DNA of 64,000 nt from Bactericera cockerelli (taxonomy: Eukaryota; Arthropoda; Insecta; Hemiptera; Triozidae), in NCBI GenBank assembly GCA_024516035.1, contig CM044958.1, forward strand, positions 7,120,362 through 7,184,361. Reading direction: 5' to 3'. A model generated the notes under the pieces. It saw only the letters and a list, made by a program, of their open reading frames with translations, was not told where the DNA came from and searched no databases. Positions within the stretch are counted from its first letter, which is position 1; every line of letters begins with the position of its first letter. Below are positions 1 to 9,684 of the stretch, in pieces. Both the position numbers and the translations under genes were made by a program.

Positions 1-305
1 TTCCTCTTCCTTTCTCTCCTCTTCTCATTTATCTTCACTATCTCTTTTTTGTCTCACCTTGTCTCCTCTTCCCTTTCTCTCTTTTTCTCCTCCTATTTAT
101 CTCCTTTTTGAGAGTCTCTCTTGCTTCTTTACTTTCTTGTTTTGTATCTCTTTTTCCTTTTCTTTTCCTCTTTGATTTTTTCTTCTTGCCCTCTTACTTT
201 TTCTCTTTTCTCATTTCTGCCTTTTTATAATACCATTGAATTGATTCTACTTCCATTCTTGGAAGACCTTTCATATAAGTCTTATCTATTCTCAATTTAT
301 TAGAG
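1..305. repeat. Pyrimidine-rich low-complexity tract
   Basis: The plus strand is nearly all C and T (TTCCTC, TCTCTT words) with no exact repeat unit. The short open frames across it are composed of Leu, Phe and Ser and are products of base composition. Nothing else is seen here. Confidence 0.85.
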
Positions 306-317
306 TAAAAGTATAAG

Positions 318-365
318 ACGAATGGCTAAGCACACAAAAAAACCACGTTACGTGTGTTCCCAACG
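318..365 (-). pseudogene. 5S rRNA gene 3'-end remnant with its downstream flank
   Basis: On the minus strand this segment aligns with the 3' end and downstream spacer of the 5S copy at 549-667: ACGAATGG, AAGCAC, an A-run and CCACGTTACGTGTGTTCCCA occur in the same order. Only about 23 nt of 5S remain. The shared spacer suggests it came from the same 5S repeat unit, so this is a decayed third copy in tandem orientation with its neighbour. Confidence 0.6.
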
Positions 366-548
366 TATAATTCACTGATTGCTAACTTAGATACGAAAGG
401 GTAAATATCCTGTTAATGGCCTGAGAAAAAAATGGATAATAGTTGAGGTAACATTTCTACAAATTTGATTAGTGCTTCTAAAAGATAAGTAGTAAAGGAG
501 ATTTATTAGAACAGAAAAAAACGAATGGTAGTAAGCACCAAAAAATAT
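366..548. other. Spacer between 5S remnants
   Basis: AT-rich sequence with no recognisable gene. It separates the 5S remnant from the full 5S copy and may be decayed 5S spacer. Confidence 0.4.
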
Positions 549-667
549 GCCAACGTTACGTGGTGTTCCCAAGCGGTCACCCATCCAAGTACTATCCACG
601 CTTCGACGTTGCTTAACTTCAGTGATCGGACGAGAACTGGTGTATTCAACGTGATATGAACGTTGGC
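549..667 (-). rRNA. 5S rRNA gene (one-base insertion; may be a pseudogene)
   Basis: On the minus strand the 119-nt sequence runs from GCCAACGTT to AACGTTGGC, which pair as a perfect 9-bp helix I. The canonical 5S core is present: GTTCTCGTCCGATCACTGAA, the box A-like AAGTTAAGCAACGTCG and the box C-like GATGGGTGACCGCTTGGGAA. A T-run shortly after the 3' end (seen as an A-run on the plus strand before 549) would serve as a Pol III terminator. Compared with the copy at 851-968 it has one extra A (GTCGAAGCG versus GTCGAGCG), so it may be a variant or pseudogene. There is no SINE tail, unlike the 5S-headed SINEs elsewhere. Confidence 0.85.
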
Positions 668-850
668 GACGGCTAAGAGGAAAAGTATCGAGTAAAAAGT
701 TGTCGAGTTTCTTTGTTATCAGTAGAATAATAACTTGTGATGTCAGTTATATGATACGTAAATAACATTTTACGTCATTGTGGAGGAGGTGAAGTAACGT
801 AATTAGGTGAAGTTCAATATTTAGTTTGATAATTAGTTCAGTTGTCTTCC
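668..850. promoter_or_regulatory. Divergent spacer between two head-to-head 5S genes
   Basis: 183 bp separate the 5' ends of the two 5S copies. It is AT-rich with no repeat of the genes. Because the 5S promoter is internal, the spacer need not be a promoter, but any upstream start-site elements for both genes would lie here. Confidence 0.4.
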
Positions 851-968
851 GCCAACGTTCATATCACGTTGAATACACCAGTTCTCGTCCGATCACTGAA
901 GTTAAGCAACGTCGAGCGTGGATAGTACTTGGATGGGTGACCGCTTGGGAACACCACGTAACGTTGGC
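851..968 (+). rRNA. 5S rRNA gene
   Basis: 118 nt with the conserved metazoan 5S order: a 5' GCCAACGTT that pairs with a 3' AACGTTGGC, then GTTCTCGTCCGATCACTGAA, AAGTTAAGCAACGTCGAGC, and GGATGGGTGACCGCTTGGGA. A TTCTTTTTTT stretch follows immediately, a good Pol III terminator. Relative to the usual CGGTTC..CACCGAA of helix III this copy has CAGTTC..CACTGAA, a paired change that keeps base pairing. The intact ends and terminator favour a functional gene. The plus-strand ORF overlapping it is a shadow. Confidence 0.9.
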
Positions 969-1135
969 TTCTTTTTTTGGCATTTATGACTTAAAACATA
1001 TTATATTCATCATATATAGGTATTCATTATCTATTTTTTGCATATTGAATTATTTTAGAGTCCTGGCCTATATCCTTGGACCCTTGGGTAGAGCCAGTAC
1101 CACGTAAATGTAAGCGATCTCAACGGAATTCCGTA

Positions 1136-1367
1136 TCTTCTTAATATATAAATGTCAAAGACACTGACCACTGACTGATCATCGCTCTACAGCCCAAACC
1201 GTAAGTCCTAGGAAGCTGAAATTTGGTAGGTAGCTTTGTCTTATAGTCTAGATGTGCAATAAGACGGATTTTTCGAAATTCCCACTACAACACCTGCCAT
1301 TGACGAAAAAGGACTTTTTGTTTTCACGGCCATGCCTCGGCCCGCAAAGCGGGCGACAGCCCGCTAG
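1136..1367 (+). mobile_element. Short non-autonomous Helitron-like element
   Basis: Starts TCTTCTTAATATATAAATG after an A (or three bases later at TCTTAAT) and ends in a GC-rich hairpin, GCGGGC-GACA-GCCCGC, followed by CTAG and then T. TC...CTRR with a hairpin just before the end and insertion between A and T is the Helitron signature. The body (AGCTGAAATTTGGTAGGTAG, CTTATAGTCTAGATGTGCAA) recurs at 3237, 22509 and 42426. No protein is encoded. Confidence 0.75.
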
Positions 1368-1375
1368 TTTGTCTA

Positions 1376-1540
1376 TATTAATCTGTAAGTACCAGGGTCT
1401 ATGGCCCAGGGTATAAGCCAGGTCCTCGTTGTGGCCGCTTTCTAATTGTCTCTATCAAGCTGTATTATAGGTACCAGGGTCGAGGGTGTAGGCCAGGGTC
1501 CTCGTTGTGGGTTGTGGCCGCCTCCTAATACAAAACTAAG
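1376..1540. repeat. Dispersed repeat with GGTCCTCGTTGTGGCCGC units
   Basis: Two imperfect units, each with TACCAGGGTC, an AGGGTGTAGGCCAGG-like stretch and GGTCCTCGTTGTGGCCGC. An inverted relative lies at 60646-60745, so this is an unnamed interspersed repeat rather than a local duplication only. Confidence 0.55.
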
Positions 1541-1673
1541 ACTTCTAAAAATGAACTGAAAGCTTCAGTAGAAGATTTTTCTTTGGAGATCCATAAACGA
1601 ATATCTATAAAATAAATAGAAAATCAGAACTAGACGAATTTTCTCACAATGCACACACGATTGGCAGGACACA
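1541..1673. other. No recognisable feature
   Basis: AT-rich interval between the dispersed repeat and the foldback element; nothing is supported here. Confidence 0.4.
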
Positions 1674-2360
1674 TGTAAATTCCCCGGTTTTTTGAAAGGT
1701 TCGTATTTCCGGTTGTAAATTCCCCCGGTAAAATATTTGATTACCTGAGGGTTACATGGTAAACTCCCCCGATTCTGTACGTATAGGTATAAAATTGTAT
1801 ATTGTAGGTATGTAGGCAATCTTTTTTTCCTTATAGGCATAGTTTTCAATTAATGAACCGAGGCATGGCCTACATAGTATTTTACCTAACCCTACTATAA
1901 ACCGAAGGCATGGCCTTCATTGTATTTTACCTAACCCTGCTATAAACCCAAGGCATGGCCTTCATTGTATTTTACCTAACCCTACTATAAACTCAAGGCA
2001 TGGCCTTCATTGTATTTTACCTAACCCTGCTATAAACCCAAGGCATGGCCTTCATTGTATTTTACCTAACCCTACTATAAACTCAAGGCATGGCCTTCAT
2101 TGTATTTTACCTAACCCTACTATAAACCCAAGGCATGGCCTTCATTGTATTTTACCTAACCCTACTATACACCCAAGGCATATCGAAACTTGATTACAAA
2201 TGTTCAATAAACTGACATTTTTGTTATTTTTTTTAGGTTGACCATCGGGGGAATTTACATTATACCTTTTTTTGCAATCGGGGGAATTTTTCATGTACCT
2301 TTTTAAGTCCCAAATTTGCAATCGGGGGAGTTTGTATGAAAGCGGGGGAATTTACAATCG
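1674..2360. mobile_element. Foldback-like element with GTAAATTCCCCC inverted arms
   Basis: The left side carries three copies of a motif, TGTAAATTCCCCGG (1674), TTGTAAATTCCCCCGG (1713) and GGTAAACTCCCCCGATT (1758). The right side carries four inverted relatives: ATCGGGGGAATTTACAT (2244), GCAATCGGGGGAATTTT (2275), GCAATCGGGGGAGTTTG (2318) and GCGGGGGAATTTACAA (2342). Between them lies a 45-bp minisatellite. Multiple short inverted motifs at both ends resemble a foldback or MITE end. No target duplication was identified and no protein is encoded. Confidence 0.55.
1861..2185. repeat. 45-bp minisatellite, seven units
   Basis: The word AGGCATGG starts at 1861, 1906, 1951, 1996, 2041, 2086 and 2131, with a broken eighth unit at 2176: an exact 45-bp period. 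The unit reads AGGCATGGCCTTCATTGTAT then TTTACCTAACCCTACTATAAACCCA. Units differ at only a few sites and two types (CCCTGC and CCCTAC) alternate in part, suggesting recent expansion of a dimer. Confidence 0.95.
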
Positions 2361-2384
2361 CCCGATTGGCACTTTGACTGAACT

Positions 2385-2700
2385 GCCAGTTTTCCCATTA
2401 TTTCTCTTTCTTTTATTATCATCATTTCGTTTCATAACTTCTCACTTTTTTTTCTTCAATGCCTTCTCCTTGATTACTTTTTAATGTACCTTTCTATCAC
2501 TCTTACCTTCGCACCTTTCTTTCTCTCCCCTCCTTTGTTTTATTTCCCTCCCCTGCTTCTTTTTTCTCTCCCTCTCTCCTTCATATCTCTCCTCCCCCTC
2601 CCTCCTTTTTATTTCCCTCCCCTGCTTCTCTTTTCTCTCCCTCTCCTTTATATCTCTCCCGTCTCCCTCCTTTTTATTCCCCCTCATTTCTTTTCCTGGC
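2385..2700. repeat. Pyrimidine-rich tract with TTTTTATTTCCCTCCCCTGC repeats
   Basis: C/T-rich, with an imperfect unit of about 66 bp repeated two to three times (TTTATTTCCCTCCCCTGCTTC at 2537 and 2609). The frames on both strands are Pro/Leu/Ser or Lys/Glu/Arg rich and are not genes. Confidence 0.75.
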
Positions 2701-3236
2701 ACAGATGCCTTAATGTGCCTGCCCACAATTTCTTTAATATGATGTCTGCCAGGCGCGGCCGCGCGGCCAGTGGAAAAATGTTTGAAGGGTGTTGCCACAT
2801 AAACCCGACTAAAATAGGGAAGAAGAAGAATAATATATTTTAATTTTATATACATACATACATACAAAAACATACAAGCTTTAATCCATAAGTGCCCCCT
2901 GGGTAGTGCTAAATGAGTAACTTTTTCAGGATGCCAAACTGTCCATAAGATCTCCTGGCTGCTTAAATTATTTCAGTGGATATATTTTATGATTTTGATA
3001 CCAAGATTTGTTTTTTTTTTATATTTCAAATGTTTCAAAATGTTCCACGTATCCACTAAACATAATAAAACAATCCATACGATAAATAAATTTTATATAC
3101 AGATATTCATGCTGCCTACTATGGTGGCTTGCTAAAACAATCAGTTTAAAAAACATAGAATTGCTCTGTCAGTATGTAAAGAGTTTGAGTTTTTTAACCT
3201 GCCACATAGCAATTTATGCATTAATTATGCTAGAAA
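2701..3236. other. No recognisable gene
   Basis: AT-rich DNA apart from a small GC-rich knot near 2750-2775 (GGCGCGGCCGCGCGGCC). CATA repeats at 2850-2875. Nothing coding is supported. Confidence 0.5.
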
Positions 3237-3726
3237 TCTTAATATATAAATGTCAAAGTTACTGACCACTGACTGATCATCGCTGTACAGCCCAAACCGT
3301 AAGTCCTAGGAAGCTGAAATTTGGTAGGTAGCTTTGATCATAAATGATAAATGCCCGCAGAACGGTATATATTAACGAGCCGAGCTCTATTTACACAAAT
3401 ATTAATAAATAATAAAAGGATAAAAATAAACAAAGGTTACAAAAATACTAATAATAAATCACAAATACATCACAAGGGTAAACTAAAGTTAATAAAATAT
3501 ACCTAGAAAGTACAATAAATAGAAAATTGTGAAATAACCACAACATGTCAAATAAACTGTCATAATAAAAAAATAAACAAAATAATAAATAAAATAGTCT
3601 TATAGTCTAGATGTGCAATAAGACGGATTTTTCGAAATTCCCACTACAACACCTGCCATTGGCGAAAAAGGATTTTTTGCTTTCACGACCATGCCTCGGC
3701 CCGCAAAACGGGCGACAGCCCGCTTG
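3237..3726 (+). mobile_element. Helitron-like element split by a nested insertion
   Basis: Begins A|TCTTAATATATAAATG and shares the 1136-1367 sequence to GGTAGGTAGCTTTG (3336), then is interrupted by about 260 bp before resuming at TCTTATAGTCTAGATG (3598). The 3' end has the same double hairpin but reads CTTG instead of CTAG, and its first hairpin arm is mutated (AAAACGGGC). It is therefore a decayed copy. Confidence 0.7.
3337..3597. mobile_element. AT-rich insertion inside the Helitron-like copy
   Basis: About 260 bp absent from the sister copies at 1136 and 22509. It is rich in AATAAATAA and carries one GC-richer patch (ATGCCCGCAGAACGG) near its left end. This could be a SINE or a LINE 3' fragment in minus orientation, but I do not recognise a family and see no clear target duplication. 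Confidence 0.5.
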
Positions 3727-4340
3727 TGTGTTATAATTTTCATCGTGTACGACCTAGGACGCGAGAAAATTCTCTCTTTGTCTTTTTTGTCTGGGGGTCC
3801 TGCAGTTCCGCAGCTCCCTAGCACCCGCCGCCCCTGGTGTCTACCCAGCACCCACTTACCCTCTTTCTTAAATATGATGTTTACCAAGTCTACTTACTTA
3901 CCTACTTACCTCCTCTCTGCTGTCTACTTACCTACTCATATTGCTTTCCATATTATTATGTCTTTCTTCTCTCATTTTCCTTCCACTTTCTCACATGGCC
4001 ATTAACTCTGATGAGGTGAACGCTAATGTCATATAATGAACCTGTTTTGATGGTAATTTTCTTGCCTGTCAAAAGTTCCACAAGTCTGGAATTCTTCCAC
4101 CATTACTGGAAATGAATGAAAGCTCTATGTTTTGTACTTTTGTTTGTGTGTAAGAAAAATTGGAGTTTTGTGTGTGCTTGGATTGAGTAAAAGAAAAGTG
4201 TGCTTGGATTGAGTAAAAGAAAACAGATGATAGTAAAAAGCTTTCAAGTGTTCACTTTCGTGTTGTCACAACCTCACAACTACTGAAACTACGCGTGTTT
4301 GTATTAGTGTTGACTGAAAGGGTAATCGACTCCTCAGAAC
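3727..4340. other. No recognisable gene
   Basis: Mixed-composition DNA. A short direct duplication, GTGTGCTTGGATTGAGTAAA, occurs at about 4170 and 4198. Otherwise nothing is supported. Confidence 0.45.
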
Positions 4341-4393
4341 TTACTCATCCCTCTCTCTTCCCTTCTTTTCTCACTCTATATTAGCTCCCTCTA

Positions 4394-4452
<59 letters not shown>

Positions 4453-4845
4453 TACTTTCCTAATTACTTATCTCTATCACTAAGCTTCTCTTTTCCTCTC
4501 ACAATCTCTCTTTCTATATTTTTCCCTGTCATACTGTCCTAAAGATGTGTAATTCTCTCTTTTACTCAGTCCCTCTTTTCTGTCTCATTAGATGTCTCCT
4601 TTTTCTTTTTCTCTCAGCCATCTCCCTCTCTCCCTCAGCCATCTCTCTCTTTCCCTCCCTCTCTTTTTCAGCCATCGCTCTTTTCCCTTCTTACCTCTCA
4701 TTTCTCGGTTCCTTCATTATATCCACCTCTGTTCCTTTCTCTCCAACTCCTTATCTCTCTCTCTCTTTCTTCTCCCTCTTACTCTCCTTTTTTTCTACTC
4801 CCTCCTCCCTCCTTTACTCGTTATTTTTACTTTTCTCCCTAAATA
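4341..4845. repeat. Pyrimidine tract with (CT)n microsatellite
   Basis: A C/T-rich block containing an uninterrupted CT array at about 4398-4444. The overlapping frames are Ser/Leu/Phe only and are compositional. Confidence 0.85.
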
Positions 4846-6046
4846 ATTAAGTGTAGTTAATTTTGTCATCCGATCTCATTTTTCTTCGTTTCCTCTGAGA
4901 AGGGAGGGAGGGAGAGGTGATAGCTTTCTCTGGGAGGCATGAAATTGAGGAAAACTTTCGGGCACATTAGACCCCCCCAATAGAAGAGCGGGGGCCGGCA
5001 GGAATGCATTCTACATAACACCCCGCCCTCTCTTATAAACCCCCCCGAAAAGAAACGCTTTCGGTACACTGAACCCCCCTTCCCCCCCCCCCCCGTCACT
5101 CGCATTGTTTTTTATAATGTAAAACAAAAACAAATTGCGTTCCTGTGGGGGGAAGAAGCTTTTCCAAGAATATTAAGTTTTCTCGAAAATCGAAACACGT
5201 GTTTTGTCGAAAATTGGGGGGCGAATTCAATAAACAATGGAGGTTTTTTTTGCTCGCCTCTCCCAAGTTCGTGGCCCCCTTTTTTTAATAAATTGCTAAT
5301 TTGAGAGAGCTTGTTTTATTCAAAGGTTTTCTTTCAAAGTTGGCTGAATTTTAACAGAATTGGCGCGTAATTTGAGGTGTATACACTGCTCTTGGATGTT
5401 TAACAGAAAGAAAGTGACTGCATTTGAAGGGAAATATGCATGACTAATACTGCCCATTCATGAAATCAAAACTTACCTTCTGGATATCATTTCTTTTAAA
5501 ACGTGCATCCATCCAAGTGACCTGTTGGGAAAAACAGAGATTTGGCCACAACTCTTTTAACGAAGCAAAATGCCCCACTGCAATTTGACCTTATAGTCCA
5601 CGGGGGGCTGAACCTACCCTCAAAATATATGCATCTGTATCCGGGACACCTGTATGAGGGACTATTTTTTGTAATGATTCAATTGTGATGACACCTTGTC
5701 ATGAGTGTAACAATTTCCTTTTTTCTTGTTTTCAGGAACACTGATGGTTTGACAGCTGAGTGTTCTATGGTCCGAATCCGACATGAAATTATAAATATTT
5801 AAGGTAAAAAAACAATTAACTTTGTATACGTAGACCTATTTACAATATAAGCGTTCACATAAAATGCCCAGTTAATGTTTTCACTTACTCTGTAACACAA
5901 TGACTACCAGTTTTAATTTTAATCTTTTTTTTTTGTGCTTTTTTATTTATATTTTTTGCCAGTTTTATTTTGGCCTTACTAGAAACAATGAATACCACAC
6001 GACTTTTTGTTTATACTTACAAGATCCATGCTCATTGTAATATTCC
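4846..6046. other. No recognisable gene; homopolymer C and G patches
   Basis: Contains C-runs (about 4970, 5040, 5080-5095) and G-runs (5145, 5215) but no coding or RNA gene that I can support. Confidence 0.45.
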
Positions 6047-6444
6047 ATGAAATGACTGTCTTCTTCTTTTACTCCGTCTTATCCCGCTCAAGCAGGGTCG
6101 ACGTTGTCCAACCTCATGGTTAAGGTTGATTGGTTTTGGCACATTTTTTTACGGCTGGATTCTATTTGATTTAACGTCCTAGATTAGGACGGGAGTTTTA
6201 ACCTCCATTCGCTGGGAATCGTACCAGCTACCCACATTAACCTCACCCAGCCTGGGTAGGGCCGAAAATGGCAGCCTCACGTCTTTGGATGGAACAGAAT
6301 TTTCTTCGAAAAGTCTGCCCCAGCCGGGAGTTGAACTCGGGAACTCTGGACTACGGGCAGTATAGTCACAACCATTACGCCACGGTGGCTATAGTCACCA
6401 TTACGCCACAGTCATACAGTCATTTCATGGAATGAAATGACTGT
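6047..6444 (-). mobile_element. Family Y SINE with 13-bp target duplication
   Basis: Minus strand: a Pol III tRNA-like head (A box TGGCGTAATGGTTGTGAC, B box GAGTTCAACTCC) at about 6400-6310, then a central domain (CAGGCTGGGTGAGGTTAATG, TTCCCAGCGAATGGAGG) and a tail with CCTAATCTAGGACGTTAAAT. The element is bounded by the direct repeat ATGAAATGACTGT at 6047-6059 and 6432-6444. The head is partly duplicated (GTGGCGTAATGGT occurs twice). The right target copy lies in a 15-bp-arm palindrome, CATACAGTCATTTCA / TGAAATGACTGTATG. Confidence 0.75.
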
Positions 6445-6773
6445 ATGACTGACAAATGACATCATATTTCAAATTAGATGTAATGACTTTACTAAAATTG
6501 AACCTACTTAGTCATGAAAAATTCCAGTACAATTCAAAGGCAGGTTGGAAGAAGGGCAGAATTCGAGAATCATGTTCATGTTCTCGCGAGTTTTTCCTAG
6601 GTACTGATTAAATCGTTAAATCGTTAAAAATCCAAAAAATAAACTGCGAATAAAAAATCAAACTGTTCTTTGGTGGTGTATACAATTGTTTTGTACAATA
6701 GGTTCATATTTATATACCATTTATATCAGTCTGAATTTTTCATTAATCTGCCTTTCTTACGTATTTTCATATG

Positions 6774-6804
<31 letters not shown>

Positions 6805-7420
6805 CATATGAAGTTATTTTGGAAATGATTTTTATAATTTGTGCATGTAAATTTACAATAATTTAGTACTACTTTGTATTTCAAAATTTCCTAACTAACC
6901 TCAGCTTGAATTACTGAAAACACTCAATATATCCTGCAAGTCTCGTCAATGTTAACTTGATAACACGTTTTCCCTGCAATGTGAGGACTGGAAACAAGAA
7001 GGCAGAACCAACAAAACAAAAGCGGTCCTTTTTCCTTGTTTGAACAGAAAAAGGGGAAACCATCATTTCCAAAAACCCGAAAACTCGTAAGCCCAGAGGC
7101 TCTACAAAATGTGGCGAAATGTGTACCTCTACGACAATTGTTTGTCTTATTTCAAAAAAGTGCTTTCCACAGAAAGCGTTTTTCTCCCCGAAGTTTGTCG
7201 ACTGGAAATTGCAAGGAAGGTTTGAAATCCCGTCTTTGCACACTTCTTGTTTAATAAAGATTTCTCGCCCCTCTGTGTCTTAGTGTTCGTATCCCTTATT
7301 TCCTAGTTCTTATTTCTCATCCCTTGGAGCCGTGCTCTCTTTTCCAAGACGTGTTTGATGACGTCATCAGATGAGTCATCCCGATGGCAAAGCGGGGGTG
7401 ACGTTGAGAGATTGAATTGC
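6445..7420. other. No recognisable gene; poly(A) run
   Basis: An uninterrupted A-run lies at about 6774-6802. Overlapping frames of 70-110 codons at 6911-7254 on both strands have no recognisable motif and I do not call them genes. Confidence 0.45.
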
Positions 7421-7501
7421 ACTTCCTTCCCCTCCCCATCACCTTCCTCCCTCCCCCTCCTTCCCATCACTTTTCTCTCGCTCTCCCATCCCCTCACTCT
7501 T

Positions 7502-7551
<50 letters not shown>

Positions 7552-7960
7552 TAATGGTTCTCCCCATCCTCTTTCTTCTCCTCCATCATGTACTAAATCA
7601 TCTTTTTTGCATAATTCTGCTCCTCCAACTATTTCTTCCTCCTTCTCTCCTTATACTTCTCCTTAATCTAAATTCCTGATCCAGCATTACTTTCCTTCAT
7701 TCTTCTCCTCTCCTTTTCCTCATCTTTCTTCTCCTTATCTTATTCTCTTTCAACTTTAATTTTCTTCCACCTCCTCCCTATTTCTTATCCTCCTCCTTCT
7801 CCATATTTCTTCTCCTCCACCTCTTCCTCATCTCTCTTTTCTCCTTCATCCTATAATCTTACTTCCCTTAATTTTCTCCTCTCCACTTTCCTCATAACTC
7901 CTCAGCCTCTCCCTTACAAACATCACATCCCTCATTCTCCCTCATTTTCTTCCATTTTCA
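7421..7960. repeat. Pyrimidine tract with (CT)n
   Basis: C/T-rich throughout, with CT dinucleotide runs at about 7500-7549 and many TTCTCCTCC words afterwards. No gene. Confidence 0.85.
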
Positions 7961-8627
7961 TTCTGGTCCCGATTCATATCAGCTTCTTTTCGGGGGGAAA
8001 ACTTTTTCACCAACTTTTAAAACAACACGCTCTGAAAAAAAAACAACAGATATATCATGTCTACTTGTCTAGATACCGAGAGAGTGTACATTATTGACAT
8101 ATACATACAACATACATACTCGTACATACTACAGTACAGAGTTTGACGTGCTTCGTAACTATACATACATAATGTACATAATACACAGTTTGAGCATAAA
8201 GTCTCACTACACCTTTTGTATGTTGGGTTGTAGACTTTAAGTTCATCCTGTTTAATAATATAAGATTTAATATATATCATTGCATTGCTATATAAGTGTA
8301 TATAAATAATAATAAAAAAGTTTATAGAACACTATATAACATTATATCTATGTATATAAATCATACATATACAATTATACATGTACAACAAATGTGAGAG
8401 AGTACTTTGCTCAACTTTTCCAGCAACTTTTTTCCCTCCCCTCCCGCTGTCTCGTTGCAATAATGCTCTAAAAAGTTGCTGCCGCTGTTGGTTTGATGGA
8501 AATGGAAGATTATGAGGCTTATGGGAAAAATTAGCAACTTTGTATGCGCTCCTCCGCTGTATGTATGATAATGTATGTCAGAAACATGTAGGTACCAATG
8601 TACAATTGTATATACGAGTATATGTAA
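7961..8627. other. AT-rich DNA with ACATA-type simple repeats
   Basis: Many ACATACAT and TATGTA words, no exact tandem array, and no gene supported. The last 30 bases lead into the repeat complex beginning near 8628. Confidence 0.45.
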
Positions 8628-9641
8628 GTGAATCGGTACATGCAAAAACGACATCAATCACATTTTTTTGGAAAATGGGGTTTTTATAGATTTTGGATCT
8701 CGGAAGGTAAACGCACAATTCTATATCAAAACCATATCATTCTGCTACTCCCTTCCTATATAAACACGTTTCTATAATTTTCGTTCCATGCAAGAACGAC
8801 ATAGATCCGGGTCTGTCTGTATGTATAGAACAGGATATCTCAAGAACGGTAAGAGCTAGAGACTTGAAATCTGGTATGAAAATTAATTTTATACACCAGA
8901 CAAACCACAAAACTTTTGGTTAAAATCGGCCGCAAAATGCGGCCGCAGGGCCGCAAATACAGGCCGCAAGCGCCACTTCTTTAAATTGGTTAAAAATACA
9001 AAAAAAGTTAGAGAACAACATTTTCTTAGATTAAAAAAAATAATAGGGGTCTCTTCTGATCATTTTTTAGATATCTTGAACTCTTTGGACCTCGGCCCGA
9101 ATTTACCGGTATCTTGGGGGGGACCCGCTTTGACTAACTTTTTTATTATTCATCCTACATCCTAGATGGGGATTGTGACATATCAAATCCAATGATTTTG
9201 AGGTGCTGATTACGAATTTGGCATTGATTTGCAGCTGTTACCGTTGAGTCACCAGTGGCGGAGTTCGACTTCTTTTCGGGGATAAGGAAAGTCGTGTGAT
9301 GTTTACACCAGAATTTTTTTTATATATATAATTTTTTTTATTAATATTTTTTTGTTTTTGTTTGAAATAACAATAAAATTCGAAGTGTACGTGTGTTATT
9401 ATTTATAATATTTTCGATATATGCAAAAACAGCATCATTCCACGACCTTTGAACGGCTATTTCTTTGAAATGGCTCTACATATCTGACCAAAATTATAAA
9501 GAATGGTTTCTTTTGGCAAGTCCTTGCGATTACATATTTTTTCTTTTTTTTCTTATGGACAAAGAACGAATAGGAAAGTTCTTTTTGATTTTCCAAAAGT
9601 TTACTCTTTTGGAATGATGTCGTTTTTGCATGTACCGATTC
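8628..9641. mobile_element. Repeat complex with inverted ends GAATCGGTACATGCAAAAAC
   Basis: GAATCGGTACATGCAAAAAC followed by GACATC (8628-8653) is matched in inverted form at 9616-9641. Related words also occur at 8787 (CCATGCAAGAACGACAT) and 9419 (ATGCAAAAACAGCATC). It could be one 1-kb element with terminal inverted repeats, or a chain of smaller ones. The interior has a GC-rich cluster of GGCCGCAAA-like units at 8928-8972 and no coding capacity. Confidence 0.45.
9420..9633. mobile_element. MITE-like element, about 214 bp
   Basis: Left end ATGCAAAAACAGCATCATTCC and right end GGAATGATGTCGTTTTTGCAT are inverted repeats with two mismatches. The interior is unrelated AT-rich sequence. No target duplication is obvious, so the superfamily is unassigned. 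Confidence 0.5.
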
Positions 9642-9684
9642 AAGTATATACATGTGTTCCTATGTACAGTTCATTCATGAGTAC

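Noticed and set aside
826..1107. 93-codon plus frame
   Set aside because: It reads through the 5S rRNA gene; a shadow.
1861..2175. Telomere-like repeat because of CCTAACCC words
   Set aside because: The word occurs once per 45-bp unit, not as a short tandem; it is part of a minisatellite.
3130..3215. Similarity between about 3160-3190 and 15148-15180 (GCTCT.TCAGTAT.TAAA.AGTTTGA)
   Set aside because: Too short and AT-rich to call a repeat family without alignment statistics.
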